Part shown: in pieces, positions 28,913 through 39,945 of the stretch
How positions within the stretch are numbered: the first letter of the stretch is position 1
How the letters are laid out: every line of letters starts with the position of its first letter
From: Knoellia sp. p5-6-4
Lineage (GTDB): Bacteria > Actinomycetota > Actinomycetes > Actinomycetales > Dermatophilaceae
Direction: 5' to 3'
Assembly (NCBI RefSeq): GCF_029222705.1
Contig: NZ_JARGZF010000001.1
Coordinates: 2,042,437 to 2,106,436, forward strand
DNA length: 64,000 nt
Notes under the pieces: model-generated
Database searches by the model: none
What the model was told of the DNA's origin: nothing
The model's input: the letters and a program-made list of their open reading frames with translations, nothing else
Position numbers and translations under genes: made by a program

Positions 28913-29672
28913 CGTTGGCCTCCCGCGACCTCGAGGGCTCGGCGGTGGTCGGCGCCTGCGACTCCTCGACCGCCGTGGTGTCGGCGAAGTCGACGAGCGC
29001 GAGACCGCCCTGCTCCGACCGGTACGACGTCACCGAGCAGTTGGGCAGGTCCAGCGTGCTGTCGATCTCGAGCAGCTCCTGCTCGGTCAGGTGCTCCAGC
29101 ACGTAGCGGAAGCTCATGATCACCGCCTGGTGGGTGAACAGCCACACCCGCTTGCCCTCGTAGCCGTCGCGCAGGTCCGCGAGCAGCGAGCGCACCCGCA
29201 GGGTGACGTCGCACCAGCTCTCGCCCGAAGGTGGGGTGTAGTAGAACTTGCCGATGCGGTGGCGGCGCTCGGCCTCCGAGGCGTACTGCGCCTTGATGCC
29301 GGCCGAGGTGAGCCCGTCGAAGACCCCGAGGTCACGCTCGCGGAGGCGCTCGTCCAGCACGATCTCGTGGTCGCAGCCCCACGCCTCCACGGCCGTGCGC
29401 GCCGTCTCCGCCGCGCGGCGGTAGGGGGAGCTGACGATGAGGTCGGGGCAGGCGTCCTGCGCCCGGCGGCCGAGGTGGGTGCCGACGGCCCGCGCCTGCT
29501 CCAGGCCGGTGTCCGACAGCGGGGTGTCGGCGTCGCGGTAGTCGAGGTCGAGGCGCTCGGCCCCGCTGCGTCCGGCTTCGGTCGCGGCGATGTTGCCGAC
29601 ACTCTGCCCGTGGCGCACGAGCACGAGCTCGCTGGGCCACCGGTCGGTGACGATGAGCTTCCCTCGGGGCAT
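28902..29672 (-). CDS. Histidine phosphatase family protein (phosphoglycerate mutase-like)
   Basis: 256 residues. The RHG motif LVRHGQSVGN holds the phospho-accepting His, with DTPLSDTGLEQARAVG, VSSPYRRAAETA (Arg-rich site), LRERDLGVFDG and FTHQAVIMSFRYVL (second catalytic His). It may be a phosphatase or mutase; substrate is not evident. ATG 29672 follows GGAAGGTG; ATG 29690 is the alternative. The C-terminus is a short acidic/Ser-rich tail overlapping the start of nnrD. Confidence 0.85.
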   Translation of the reverse strand: MPRGKLIVTDRWPSELVLVRHGQSVGNIAATEAGRSGAERLDLDYRDADTPLSDTGLEQARAVGTHLGRRAQDACPDLIVSSPYRRAAETARTAVEAWGCDHEIVLDERLRERDLGVFDGLTSAGIKAQYASEAERRHRIGKFYYTPPSGESWCDVTLRVRSLLADLRDGYEGKRVWLFTHQAVIMSFRYVLEHLTEQELLEIDSTLDLPNCSVTSYRSEQGGLALVDFADTTAVEESQAPTTAEPSRSREANDAR

Positions 29673-29731
29673 TGCAGGGGCACCTTCCATCGAGAGTCTG
29701 GTGCCCTCTTCCTACCCTGTATGCCGCCCGC

Positions 29732-30196
29732 TCACCTGTCGACGGCGTCCTGGCCACCCTCGTCCTCGGCCACGGTATCCAGGACGGTCAGGCGGGCGAC
29801 AGGGATCGGACGCCCGGCCCGACGGGCGTACCGGGCGACCTTCGGCAGCCTCCGCAGCACGACGTCGTGCCAGACGTGCTCGCGGTCCTCCCCGGTGAGC
29901 TCGCGCGCGGTGAACCGGAACCGCTGCCCCCCGATCTGCCCTTCGCCGGCCCCCGCGTGCCGCAGGTTGCGGAACCAGTCGGGGTCGGTGGGGGAGCCCG
30001 CGCCGGTGCCCCACACGAGGTAGTCGCCGTCGTGGGGGATGGTGCGGACGCAGGCGGAGCGCGGCAGGCCGGTGCGCCGACCCGGCACGGTCAGGAGCAG
30101 CACCGGCGCGTCATCGGTGCCACCGGCGAGCCGGCCACCGGACCGGCGGTACAGAGCCGTCCCGATGTGCGTCGACCACGCCTTGGTGCGCGTCAC
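29732..30196 (-). CDS. Deazaflavin (F420)-dependent nitroreductase family protein
   Basis: 154 residues of the DDN-like split beta-barrel family: a hydrophobic first strand with R, PVLLLTVPGRRTGLPRSACVRTIPHDGDYLVWGTGAGSPTDPDWFRNLRHAG, then GQRFRFTARELTGEDREHVWHDVV. The T-x-G-R-x-T-G and DPDWFRNL motifs bind deazaflavin in characterised relatives. Start GTG 30196; the upstream in-frame part is not family-like. Function here is unknown. It is divergent from purS with a very short shared promoter region. Confidence 0.8.
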   Translation of the reverse strand: MTRTKAWSTHIGTALYRRSGGRLAGGTDDAPVLLLTVPGRRTGLPRSACVRTIPHDGDYLVWGTGAGSPTDPDWFRNLRHAGAGEGQIGGQRFRFTARELTGEDREHVWHDVVLRRLPKVARYARRAGRPIPVARLTVLDTVAEDEGGQDAVDR

Positions 30197-30250
30197 GGCT
30201 CCATGGTCCCGCAGGGTGACCGCGCGGCATACCCCTCGTCGGGCGGTGGA

Positions 30251-30256
30251 TAGACT
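30251..30256 (+). promoter_or_regulatory. -10 element for the purSQL operon
   Basis: TAGACT lies 40 bases before purS ATG 30296 and has the TAnnnT form. No clear TTG-type -35 was found about 17 bases upstream. The following TGGCCG is shared with sequence near purF (41933-41945). Confidence 0.4.
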
Positions 30257-30295
30257 GGCCGCGCTCCCTCCCGATTGCCTCCCAGGAGACCCCGC

Positions 30296-30592
30296 ATGGG
30301 CAACGTCGTGATTGACGTGATGCTGAAGCCAGAGATCCTCGACCCCCAGGGACAGGCCGTGAACGGGGCACTGCCCCGGCTCGGCTTCGACCAGTTCACC
30401 GACGTGAGGCAGGGCAAGCGCTTCGTCCTCACGGTGGACGGGGAGGTCACCGACGAGGTGCTCGAGGCCGCCCGCAAGGCCGCCGAGACGCTGCTGTCGA
30501 ACCCCGTGATCGAGGACGTCGTCTCGGTCCGGGCGGAGCACGACGTCAACGCAGGCGTCCGGGCGCAGGACGAGAAGGACCCCGACCGGTGA
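30296..30592 (+). CDS. purS: Phosphoribosylformylglycinamidine synthase subunit PurS
   Basis: 98 residues, the small structural subunit that joins PurQ and PurL. Core: [42 protein letters not shown]...[10 protein letters not shown]. It carries a 15-residue C-terminal extension relative to common PurS. ATG 30296 has AGGAGA upstream. The stop overlaps the purQ GTG start by 4 bases (GTGA), so the three subunits are coupled. Confidence 0.95.
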   Translation: MGNVVIDVMLKPEILDPQGQAVNGALPRLGFDQFTDVRQGKRFVLTVDGEVTDEVLEAARKAAETLLSNPVIEDVVSVRAEHDVNAGVRAQDEKDPDR

Positions 30593-31268
30593 AGGTCGGG
30601 GTCGTCACGTTTCCGGGGTCGCTCGACGACCGTGACGCCGCCCGGGCGGTGCACGCCGTCGGCGGCGAGCCGGTCAGCCTGTGGCACGGCGACGCCGACC
30701 TCAAGGGCGTCGACGCGGTCATCCTCCCCGGTGGGTTCTCCTACGGCGACTACCTGCGCTGCGGTGCCATCGCCCGGTTCGCGCCCGTGATGGACCAGCT
30801 GGTGCCCGCGGCCAGGGGTGGACTGCCGGTGCTGGGCATCTGCAACGGCTTCCAGGTGCTCACCGAGTCGCACCTGCTGCCGGGCGCGCTGATCCGCAAC
30901 GACCACCGCAAGTTCAACTGCGTCGACACCCGCCTGCGGGTCGAGAACGTGCAGACCGCCTGGACCTCCGACTTCGCGCAGGGCCAGGAGATCACCATCG
31001 TCCTCAAGAACGGCGAGGGCGGCTTCGTCGCCGACGAGCGCACCCTCGACGAGCTCGAGGGCGAGGGCCGCGTCGTGTTCCGCTACGTCGTGCCCGAGGG
31101 TGGGCGCAACCCCAACGGCTCCTACCGTGACATCGCCGGCATCACCAACGAGCGCGGCAACGTGGTCGGCCTCATGCCGCACCCCGAGCACTGTGTCGAG
31201 ACCGGCTACGGCCCCAGCCTTGACGGCCTCCCGTTCTTCACCTCGATCCTCAAGCAGGTGGTGTCAGC

Positions 31269-31272
<4 letters not shown>
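30589..31272 (+). CDS. purQ: Phosphoribosylformylglycinamidine synthase subunit PurQ
   Basis: 227 residues, glutaminase subunit supplying ammonia to PurL. Class I amidotransferase triad is visible: [10 protein letters not shown] (nucleophile Cys), [10 protein letters not shown] (His, Glu). N-terminal [20 protein letters not shown] and [14 protein letters not shown] are typical. GTG 30589 overlaps the purS stop; its own TGA overlaps the purL GTG (31269-31272). Confidence 0.97.
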
Positions 31273-33578
<2,306 letters not shown>

Positions 33579-33591
33579 GGGGTTGAGCGGT

Positions 33592-33954
33592 ATGCCGCCG
33601 CGTCGCCGGGTCCCCGTCGCAGCGGGGACCGCCGCGCTGCTCGCCTGGCGCGACGACCCCGACATCACCGACCGGGAGACGTTGGCCACCGCCGTGCGCT
33701 ACGCCCTCGAGGAGCTTGCCCAGCGGGCGCCGGGGCGCAGCGTCGAGGTGCGTGTGCCGCCCTTCGGCGCGGTGCAGTGCATCGAGGGCCAGACGCACAC
33801 GCGCGGCACCCCGCCCAACGTGGTCGAGACCGACGCCGTCACCTGGCTGGCGCTCGCGGTGGGGCAGCTCGGCTGGGAGCAGGCCTGGGAGGCGGGCACG
33901 CTGCGGGTCAGCGGCCACCGCGCCGACCTCGAGCCCTACCTGCCGCTGGTCTGA
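33592..33954 (+). CDS. Bacterial SCP-like (sterol carrier family) protein
   Basis: 120 residues, matching the small actinobacterial sterol-carrier-like family often found behind purL: an N-terminal basic stretch, ALLAWRDDPDITDRETLATAVRYALEELAQRAPGRSVEVRVPPFGAVQCIEG, then PNVVETDAVTWLALAVGQLGWEQAWEAGTLRVSGHRADLEPYLPL. The conserved VRVPPxGAVQC segment and TDAxTW are visible. ATG 33592 follows GAGGGG by 10 bases, 13 bases after purL. Ligand unknown. Confidence 0.8.
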   Translation: MPPRRRVPVAAGTAALLAWRDDPDITDRETLATAVRYALEELAQRAPGRSVEVRVPPFGAVQCIEGQTHTRGTPPNVVETDAVTWLALAVGQLGWEQAWEAGTLRVSGHRADLEPYLPLV

Positions 33955-34011
33955 GTCCGCGGCAGCAGCCGCGGGTCTCACGCTCCGGCCGCCCCTCGGC
34001 GACCGGCTGCG

Positions 34012-35043
34012 TCACTCCCCGGGGTAGCGCACCCCCACCTGGCGGCGGACCTCATCCATCGCCTCCATGACCCGCAGCGTCTCGGCGTGGGTCATCAGCG
34101 GCGACTCGAGGGCCCCGTCGTGCAGGCAGCGGGCGACCTCCGCCGCCTCGTAGCGGAAGCCGTGCTCGCGGACGTCCGGCTCGTAGCGGTCGAGCTCCTC
34201 GCCCAGCGGCGTGAGCAGGCGAACCGGCTGGGGCACGAAGAAGTCGCCCGGGATCTCCAGGCGCGCGTGCCGCCCCACGACGGCGGCCGAGGTCGGCGTC
34301 TTCGTGACCATGGACGAGCCGACCAGTCCCAGAACCTGCTCCGCGCCCGTGACCGTCACCGACAGCTGGGCGTCGACGCCCTCGTCGGTCAGGTGACCCA
34401 CCGCCGTGACGGATTCGAACGGGCCGAGCACCATGGACGTGAACGACAGGGGGTAGACGCCGAGGTCGAGCAGCGAGCCGCCGGCCAGGTGCGGCGACGA
34501 CAGCCGTTCGGGGCCGTCAGGGTGCAGCGTCTGCCCGTGGTCGGCCATGACCGTGAGCACGTCGCCGAGCAGCCCGGCCTCGACCGACTGGCGGACGACG
34601 TCGATGTGGGGGAGGAAGCGGGTCCACATCGCCTCCATGGCGAACAGGCCCCGGTCGCGGGCCGCGTCCAGCACCTCGCGGGCCTCGGCGGCGTTGCGGG
34701 TGAACGCCTTCTCCACCAGCACGGGCTTGCCCGCCTCGAGGGCCAGCAGCGCGTGGTCGCGGTGCTCGGAGTGCGGCGAGGCGACGTAGACGACGTCGAC
34801 CGCGTCGTCGGCCACGAGGTCCTCGTAGGAGCCGTAGGCCGCGGGCAGCCCGAACTCGTCGGCGAACTCGCGGGCGCGGTCGATGCTGCGGGAACCCACC
34901 GCGACGACCTGCTGGCGCGTGCCTTCGCGCAGGGAGGTGGCAAAGGAGCGGGCGATGTTGCCGGGGCCGAGGATCCCCCACCTCACCGGGGGTGCCTGCA
35001 GGGGGTCGGGGGTTCGGGGAGCGGGCAGGGTCTGCGCGGGCAT
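34012..35043 (-). CDS. Gfo/Idh/MocA family oxidoreductase
   Basis: 343 residues. N-terminal Rossmann domain: VRWGILGPGNIARSFATSLRE (dinucleotide-binding GxGxxA-like), VVYVASPHSEHRDHALLALEAGKPVLVEKAFTRN (EKP-like motif, here EKA). C-terminal domain contains AMWTRFLPHIDVVRQ and GGSLLDLGVYPLSF with the family's D-x-G-x-Y. It likely oxidises or reduces a sugar or related alcohol with NAD(P). The EKA in place of EKP is a common variant. ATG 35043; ATG 35052 is the alternative. Convergent with the SCP gene. Confidence 0.87.
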   Translation of the reverse strand: MPAQTLPAPRTPDPLQAPPVRWGILGPGNIARSFATSLREGTRQQVVAVGSRSIDRAREFADEFGLPAAYGSYEDLVADDAVDVVYVASPHSEHRDHALLALEAGKPVLVEKAFTRNAAEAREVLDAARDRGLFAMEAMWTRFLPHIDVVRQSVEAGLLGDVLTVMADHGQTLHPDGPERLSSPHLAGGSLLDLGVYPLSFTSMVLGPFESVTAVGHLTDEGVDAQLSVTVTGAEQVLGLVGSSMVTKTPTSAAVVGRHARLEIPGDFFVPQPVRLLTPLGEELDRYEPDVREHGFRYEAAEVARCLHDGALESPLMTHAETLRVMEAMDEVRRQVGVRYPGE

Positions 35044-35090
35044 GCCGACCATCCTGCCCCGGACCGCGGGTGGGCGCAGCGGCTGACCGG

Positions 35091-35924
35091 TCAGCGGAGG
35101 CGCCAGCCGTCCTTGGGCGGCGGCTGCGGCGACTCGCTCGTGTCGGCGTCCGTGTAGGGCCGTCCCCCGCCGAGCAGCCGTTCGAGCTCCGCGCGGGTGC
35201 GCAGCGAGCTGGGGAACGGGCATCCGGCCACCGCCCGGGTCAGCCGGGAAACGTCGAGCTCGACCGAGGAGCCGGCCAGGACGTAGTTGCCGAACCGCCG
35301 GCGCTTCCAGACCTCGGCCAGCGCGATCCCCAGGGTCTGCGGGAACACCTCGGCCAACCCGGCGTGCCACCGGCGCAGGTGGTCGCGGGCCGGTTCGTCG
35401 CTGACGTTGGCGAGGAAGACGCCCTCGGGCTTCAGCACGCGGCGCACGTCGGCGAGGAACTCCACCGTCGACAGCTCGGCGGGCATCCGGCCGCCGGCGT
35501 AGGCGTCGAGCACCAGGACGTCGGCGCTCGCGCCACGCAGCGCCGCCAGGCCGGTGCGGCCGTCGACCGGCCGGATCCTGATCCGGTGCCCGCGGGGCAG
35601 GGGCAGCTCGTGGCGGACTGCCTCGGTGAGCGGCACGTCCGGCTCCAGCACGACCTGCGGCGAGCCGGGGCGGGTGTGCTGCACGTAGCGGGGCAGCGTC
35701 AGCCCGGCGCCGCCGATGTGGGTGACGGCGAGGGGGCCCTCGGGGAGGGTGTCGAGAACCAGGGCGAAGTGCAGGACGTACTCGAAGAGGAGGTGGGTGG
35801 GGTCGGCGAGGTCGACGTGCGACTGCGGCTGCTCGTCGACCACCACGATGACGCCGCCGTACCCGTCCGGGACGAACTCGGCCGCCCCCGGCTCGCTGCG
35901 CTCCCTGCGCTCGGTGGGGCTCAG
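35091..35924 (-). CDS. Spermidine synthase-like methyltransferase-fold protein
   Basis: About 277 residues. The fold is the spermidine synthase/Rossmann type: PQSHVDLADPTHLLFEYVLHFALVLDTLPEGPLAVTHIGGAGLTLPRYVQ (G-x-G-x-L-T SAM-like loop), VVLEPDVPLTEAVR, ADVLVLDAYAGGRMPAELSTVEFLADVRRVLKPEGVFLANVSD. Actinobacterial members are called spermidine synthase-like or fused-MFS relatives; polyamine synthesis is not assured. The start is unusual: no ATG/GTG/TTG precedes the conserved part. CTG 35924 overlaps the stop of the upstream alcohol-dehydrogenase gene by 4 bases (CTGA); the first standard start is GTG 35846, which would cut the conserved N-terminus. Confidence 0.75.
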   Translation of the reverse strand: MSPTERRERSEPGAAEFVPDGYGGVIVVVDEQPQSHVDLADPTHLLFEYVLHFALVLDTLPEGPLAVTHIGGAGLTLPRYVQHTRPGSPQVVLEPDVPLTEAVRHELPLPRGHRIRIRPVDGRTGLAALRGASADVLVLDAYAGGRMPAELSTVEFLADVRRVLKPEGVFLANVSDEPARDHLRRWHAGLAEVFPQTLGIALAEVWKRRRFGNYVLAGSSVELDVSRLTRAVAGCPFPSSLRTRAELERLLGGGRPYTDADTSESPQPPPKDGWRLR

Positions 35925-36967
35925 GGCCGCACCAGCGACTTGATGGCGCGCCGCTCGTCCATGGCGGCGTAGGCCTCGGCCACGTCGTCGAGCGGCACCT
36001 CGAGGTCGAAGACGAGCCCGGGGTCGATCGCGCCGGCGAGCACGTCGTCGCGCAGGTGCGGGAGGTACTGGCGCACGGGCGCGACGCCCCCGGCCACGCC
36101 GATGTTGCGGCTGAACATCTCGCCGATGGGCAGGTCGACGCCATGGGGGACGCCGACGTAGCCGACGGTGGCGCCGGGGCGGGCGACGGTGATGGCGGTG
36201 TTCATGGACTCGCCCGTGCCCACGCACTCCAGCACGGCGTCGGCGCCGACGCCGTCGGTGAGGTCCAGCACCGCCGCCTCGCCCTCACCGCCCCGCTCGG
36301 CGATGATGTCGGTCGCCCCGAAGCGCCGGGCCAGGCGCTGGCGCGACTCGTGCCGCGACATCGCCACGACCCGCTCGGCGCCCATGCGGGCAGCGGCGAG
36401 CACCCCGCACAGCCCCACGGCTCCGTCACCCACGACCACGACGGTGTCGCCCTCGCGGACGCCGGCGGCGACGGCCGCGTGCCACCCGGTGCCCATGACG
36501 TCCGACAGGGTCAGCAGGGAGGGGACGAGCGAGTCGTCGGGCACCTCGCGGGTGGAGACCAGGGTTCCGTCGGCGAGGGGCACGCGGACGTACTCACCCT
36601 GGCCGCCGTCGACCACGAGCCCGTCGCTGTCGCGCCCTCCGTAGCCGCCGCCGTTCCGGCAGGCGCTCTGCATGCCCACCAAGCAGTGCGGGCAGGTGTT
36701 GTCGGAGAACAGGAACGGCGCGATCACGAAGTCGCCGGGCCGCAGGCTGCGGACCTCCGACCCCACCTCCTCGACGATGCCGACGAACTCGTGCCCGATC
36801 CGCCGGGGTCGCCTGACCTCGTTGATGCCGCGGTAGGGCCACAGGTCGCTGCCGCACACGCAGGCGGCGGTGACGCGGACCAGCGCGTCGGTCGGTCGCT
36901 GGATCGTTGGGTCGTCGACCTCCTCGACGCGGACGTCGCGGGTGCCGTGCAGGATCGTGGCCTTCAT
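35921..36967 (-). CDS. Zinc-dependent alcohol dehydrogenase family protein
   Basis: 348 residues, medium-chain dehydrogenase. Catalytic zinc site CVCGSDLWPYRG and GHEFVGIVEEVG; structural zinc loop NTCPHCLVGMQSAC; NAD(P) loop VVVVGDGAVGLCGVLAAARMGA; C-terminal VGYVGVPHG...IDPGLVFDLEVPLDDVAEAYAAMDERRAIKSLV. It resembles threonine/sorbitol-type MDR enzymes with the IIB-like E-R-R-A-I-K end; substrate unknown. ATG 36967 (MKATILHG) is the natural family start. It is divergent from the F420-type gene and coupled to the spermidine-synthase-like gene by stop overlap. Confidence 0.9.
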   Translation of the reverse strand: MKATILHGTRDVRVEEVDDPTIQRPTDALVRVTAACVCGSDLWPYRGINEVRRPRRIGHEFVGIVEEVGSEVRSLRPGDFVIAPFLFSDNTCPHCLVGMQSACRNGGGYGGRDSDGLVVDGGQGEYVRVPLADGTLVSTREVPDDSLVPSLLTLSDVMGTGWHAAVAAGVREGDTVVVVGDGAVGLCGVLAAARMGAERVVAMSRHESRQRLARRFGATDIIAERGGEGEAAVLDLTDGVGADAVLECVGTGESMNTAITVARPGATVGYVGVPHGVDLPIGEMFSRNIGVAGGVAPVRQYLPHLRDDVLAGAIDPGLVFDLEVPLDDVAEAYAAMDERRAIKSLVRP

Positions 36968-37020
36968 GGGACCCAAGCCTGTCACGGGGCCGCCGGGAAC
37001 GCGGCATACAGTCTGTGACC

Positions 37021-37896
37021 ATGAGGTTCGGCATCACCATCCTCCCCGAGCACCGCTGGGCCGACGCCGCCCCGCTGTGGCGAGGCGCCGAGGAGCTCGG
37101 CTTCGACCACGCCTGGACCTACGACCACCTCGTGTGGGCCGGGCTGCAGGACGCGCCGTGGTACGGGACCACGCCGACGCTCACCGCTGCGGCCATGGTC
37201 ACCGAGCGGATCCGCCTCGGCACACTGGTGTCGTCACCCAACTACCGCCACCCGGTCACCTTCCTGCGCGACCTCCTGGCCCTCGACGACGTCTCCGGCG
37301 GCAGGCTGCTGTGCGGCCTCGGCACCGGCGGCGACCTCGACTCGCGCCTGCTGGGCGAGGAGCACTCGGTGCGCGAGCGTGTCGACCGGTTCCACGAGTT
37401 CACCGAGCTGCTCGACCGGCTGCTGCGCGAGGACCACGTCGACCACGACGGCGAGCACTACCGGGCGGTCGACGCCCGCACCCTGCCCGGACCGGTCCAG
37501 CAGCCGCGCATCCCGTTCGTCGTCGCCGCCAACGGCCCGCGCTCGCTGCGGCTCGCGGCCCGCCTCGGGCAGGGCTGGGTGACGACCGGCGGCAGGGCAC
37601 AGACGCTGGAGGAGTGGTGGGCCGGTGTCGCACGCCTCGCCGAGCGCTTCGACGAGGCGCTGGCCGGGGCCGAACGCGACCGGGCGTCGTGCGACCGCTA
37701 CCTGCTGCTCGACAGCTCGCCGGCGTTCTCGCTGGAGAGCGCCGACCTCTTCGAGGAGATGACCGGCCGCGCCGGCGACCTCGGCTTCACCGACGTCATC
37801 ACCCACTGGCCACGACCGGAGGGTGTGTATGCCGGAGACCTGCGTGTGCTGGAGGAGGCGGCCTCGCGTGTGGTCCGGCCGCGGGCGGGCGCCTAG
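37021..37896 (+). CDS. LLM-class F420-dependent oxidoreductase
   Basis: 291 residues of the luciferase-like monooxygenase superfamily. N-terminus RFGITILPEHRWADAAPLWRGAEELGFDHAWTYDHL, then SPNYRHPVTFLRDLLALDDVSGGRLLCGLGTGG (typical TIGR03560/F420 branch), and WVTTGGRAQTLEEWW. It likely uses coenzyme F420. ATG 37021 is leaderless: TACAGT (37007-37012) ends 8 bases before the ATG. Its TAG stop lies inside the convergent rskA stop (CTAG). Substrate unknown. Confidence 0.88.
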   Translation: MRFGITILPEHRWADAAPLWRGAEELGFDHAWTYDHLVWAGLQDAPWYGTTPTLTAAAMVTERIRLGTLVSSPNYRHPVTFLRDLLALDDVSGGRLLCGLGTGGDLDSRLLGEEHSVRERVDRFHEFTELLDRLLREDHVDHDGEHYRAVDARTLPGPVQQPRIPFVVAANGPRSLRLAARLGQGWVTTGGRAQTLEEWWAGVARLAERFDEALAGAERDRASCDRYLLLDSSPAFSLESADLFEEMTGRAGDLGFTDVITHWPRPEGVYAGDLRVLEEAASRVVRPRAGA

Positions 37897-38645
37897 CTGA
37901 ACTCGATCAGGGCGATCGGGTCGCTCGTCGGCGCCGGTGAACCGCCGGCGGGTTCCACGGTGATGCCGACGCCGGTGAACTTCGAGGCGTCGCCGTCGAG
38001 CTCCATGGTGACGCTCGGCTTGGCCTCGTGCGGCATGACCCCGGCACTGACCATGGCGCCCTCCGGGTTCTGGAACCAGATCTGGAAGTCCTTGCCCTCG
38101 GGGGCGGCAGGCATGTCCTCGGCGATGATGACGGCCTTGCCGAGCGAGACGCTGCGCACGATGGTCGCCCGGGCCCCGTCGATCACCTTCTCGTAGCGCT
38201 GGGCGTCCTTGGCCTGGATGACCTGCTCGGTGGCCGTCAGCGGGCGCTGGGGCGTCTCGCTCTCCCAGGGGCTCCAGACGATGCCGCCGATCACGAGCAC
38301 CGCCGCGGCGGCAGCCGCGACCAGCCAGGTCATCGGGTTGGCCCGGCGGCGCCGGCTCTCGAGGGTGGTGACGCCGGCGGGTGCAGGCGCGGCCGTACCG
38401 GTGTCCCCGGTCACCGGGGGCAGGGGGCGCACGGTGGAGATCTGGCTCAGCACCGACTCGCGCAGTGACGCAGGTGGGGTTGCCGCGCTGGCGTGGGTCA
38501 GCTCGACTGCCGCGGCCCGCAGGCTCGCGACCTCGTCCTGGCACTCCGGGCACTGCCCGAGGTGGCGCTCGAACTCAGCGCGCTCGCCGTCGTCGAGCGC
38601 GTCGACGGCGTAGGCGCCGCTGAGCCCGTGGATGTCGGCGTTCAT
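37893..38645 (-). CDS. rskA: Anti-sigma-K factor RskA
   Basis: 250 residues. Cytosolic zinc-type anti-sigma domain with ERHLGQCPECQDEVASLRAA (H-x3-C-x2-C, residues about 28-35), a linker, one membrane helix (about 106-125, MTWLVAAAAAAVLVIGGIVW) and an extracellular RskA domain with YEKVIDGARATIVRSVSLGKAVIIAEDMPAAPEGKDFQIWFQNPEGAMVSAG. It holds SigK at the membrane until regulated proteolysis releases it. ATG 38645 overlaps the sigK stop (ATGA), so the pair is translationally coupled. Confidence 0.93.
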   Translation of the reverse strand: MNADIHGLSGAYAVDALDDGERAEFERHLGQCPECQDEVASLRAAAVELTHASAATPPASLRESVLSQISTVRPLPPVTGDTGTAAPAPAGVTTLESRRRRANPMTWLVAAAAAAVLVIGGIVWSPWESETPQRPLTATEQVIQAKDAQRYEKVIDGARATIVRSVSLGKAVIIAEDMPAAPEGKDFQIWFQNPEGAMVSAGVMPHEAKPSVTMELDGDASKFTGVGITVEPAGGSPAPTSDPIALIEFS

Positions 38646-39241
38646 GACTGCATTCCCAAGGTGTCGCGAAGACGGATGAGTCCGTCCCTGATTCTGGTCT
38701 TTGCCGTGCCGAGGGGGATACCCAGCAGGGCGGCGACCTCGTTGTGGGTGTAGCCCCCGAAGTAGGCGAGCTGCACCGCGCCCCGCTGGGTCTCGGTCAG
38801 CGAGGCGAGCGCCTGACGGACCCGCTGGCTGTCGAGGCTGCGCTCGACCTCCTCGGCGGTGATGTCGTAGGCGCGGTCCTGGGTGGTCGCCTCGTAGGTC
38901 GCGTCGCGCCGGCTCGAGGCCTCGGCGGAGCGGACCCGGTCGACGGCCTTGCGGTGGGCGATGGTCAACATCCAGCTCATCGCACTGCCCTTGGCCCGGT
39001 CGAAGCGCGCGCTGGTGCGCCAGATCTCGAGGAAGGCCTCCTGGGCCACCTCCTCGGCCTGGGAGGGGTCGCGCACGACGCGCAGGACCAGTCCGTAGAG
39101 GCGGCGGGACGTGGCGTCGTAGAGCTCGGCGAACGCCTGCTCGTCACCACGGGCCGAGGCCCGGAGCAGCTCGGCGAGGTCCGGCTGCCCGGGGGCAGCG
39201 CTCCCCCCAGGGGCTGGGCCTCCCGGGGAGAACGCTGACAT
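38642..39241 (-). CDS. sigK: ECF sigma factor SigK
   Basis: 199 residues. Region 2: AFAELYDATSRRLYGLVLRVVRDPSQAEEVAQEAFLEIWRTSARFDRAKGSAMSWMLTIAHRKAVDRVR; region 4: LASLTETQRGAVQLAYFGGYTHNEVAALLGIPLGTAKTRIRDGLIRLRDTLG. The pattern and rskA overlap fit the SigK group. In mycobacteria SigK drives fasciclin-domain lipoproteins; here such a gene is immediately upstream, 27 bases away, so sigK is probably autoregulated. ATG 39241 is chosen; ATG 39250 is the alternative. Confidence 0.92.
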   Translation of the reverse strand: MSAFSPGGPAPGGSAAPGQPDLAELLRASARGDEQAFAELYDATSRRLYGLVLRVVRDPSQAEEVAQEAFLEIWRTSARFDRAKGSAMSWMLTIAHRKAVDRVRSAEASSRRDATYEATTQDRAYDITAEEVERSLDSQRVRQALASLTETQRGAVQLAYFGGYTHNEVAALLGIPLGTAKTRIRDGLIRLRDTLGMQS

Positions 39242-39268
39242 GAGGACCATGATGGCTGAACCTGCGGC

Positions 39269-39907
39269 TCACTGCGCAGGGAGAAGCACGCCGTCGATGA
39301 CGTAGACGGTGGCGTTGGCGGTCTGGATGTTGCCGCAGACGACCTTGGCCTCGCCCACCGTGAAGTCCTCACCGGAGCCCTCCACCGTGATGGTGGTGCC
39401 GGCCAGGGTCTTGTGGTCGCCGGCAACCTGGTCGGGGCTCAGCCGTCCCTGGACGACGTGGTTGGTGAGCACCTTGGTGAGCAGGCCCTTCGGGTCGGCC
39501 ATCGCGGCGTCGAGGGTCGCCTTGGGCACGGCCGCGAAGGCGTCGTTCGTCGGGGCGAAGACGGTGATGTCCTGCGTCGTGTTGAGCGTCTCCGCCAAGC
39601 CGGCCTCGCCGACGGCCGAGACCAGGGTGGACAACAGGGGGTTGTTGCTCGCAGCAGTCGCCACCGGGTCGGTGGCCATGCCGGCGAACGAGCCCTTGCC
39701 GTCGGCCGGCACGGCGGAGCAGCCGGCGCCGAAGGGCTCGCCAGCCGTGGCGCCCATGGCCTCGGTCGTGCTGCTGCTCGACGACGAGCTCGAGCTGCTG
39801 TCCATCGCGCTGGTCCCGCTCGACTCCGCATCCCCGCCACAGGCCGCCAGGCCGAGCGGGATGGAGAGGGCGAGGGCGGCGATGGCGCTGCGCCTGGTGC
39901 GGTTCAT
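39269..39907 (-). CDS. Fasciclin-domain lipoprotein (MPT70/MPT83-like)
   Basis: 212 residues. Signal peptide with lipobox LAACG (acylated Cys at 23), then a Ser-rich, low-complexity linker (SSSSSSSSSS and TTEAMGATAG), and one fasciclin domain from about 75 (ADGKGSFAGMATDPVATAASNNPLLSTLVSAVGEAGLAETLNTTQDITVFAPTNDAFAAVP...VTVEG...CGNIQTANATVYVIDGVLLP). ATG 39907 follows AGGAG. Fasciclin domains mediate cell-surface adhesion; in M. tuberculosis the homologues MPT70/MPT83 are SigK targets. First gene of the fasciclin-sigK-rskA operon. Confidence 0.93.
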   Translation of the reverse strand: MNRTRRSAIAALALSIPLGLAACGGDAESSGTSAMDSSSSSSSSSSTTEAMGATAGEPFGAGCSAVPADGKGSFAGMATDPVATAASNNPLLSTLVSAVGEAGLAETLNTTQDITVFAPTNDAFAAVPKATLDAAMADPKGLLTKVLTNHVVQGRLSPDQVAGDHKTLAGTTITVEGSGEDFTVGEAKVVCGNIQTANATVYVIDGVLLPAQ

Positions 39908-39945
39908 GGGTGGACTCCTTGCAGCTGGGTGGTCTGACACCAGTT

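Noticed and set aside
35091-36227. Longer version of the spermidine synthase-like frame
   Set aside because: The upstream part overlaps the alcohol dehydrogenase and is Arg/His-rich non-family sequence.
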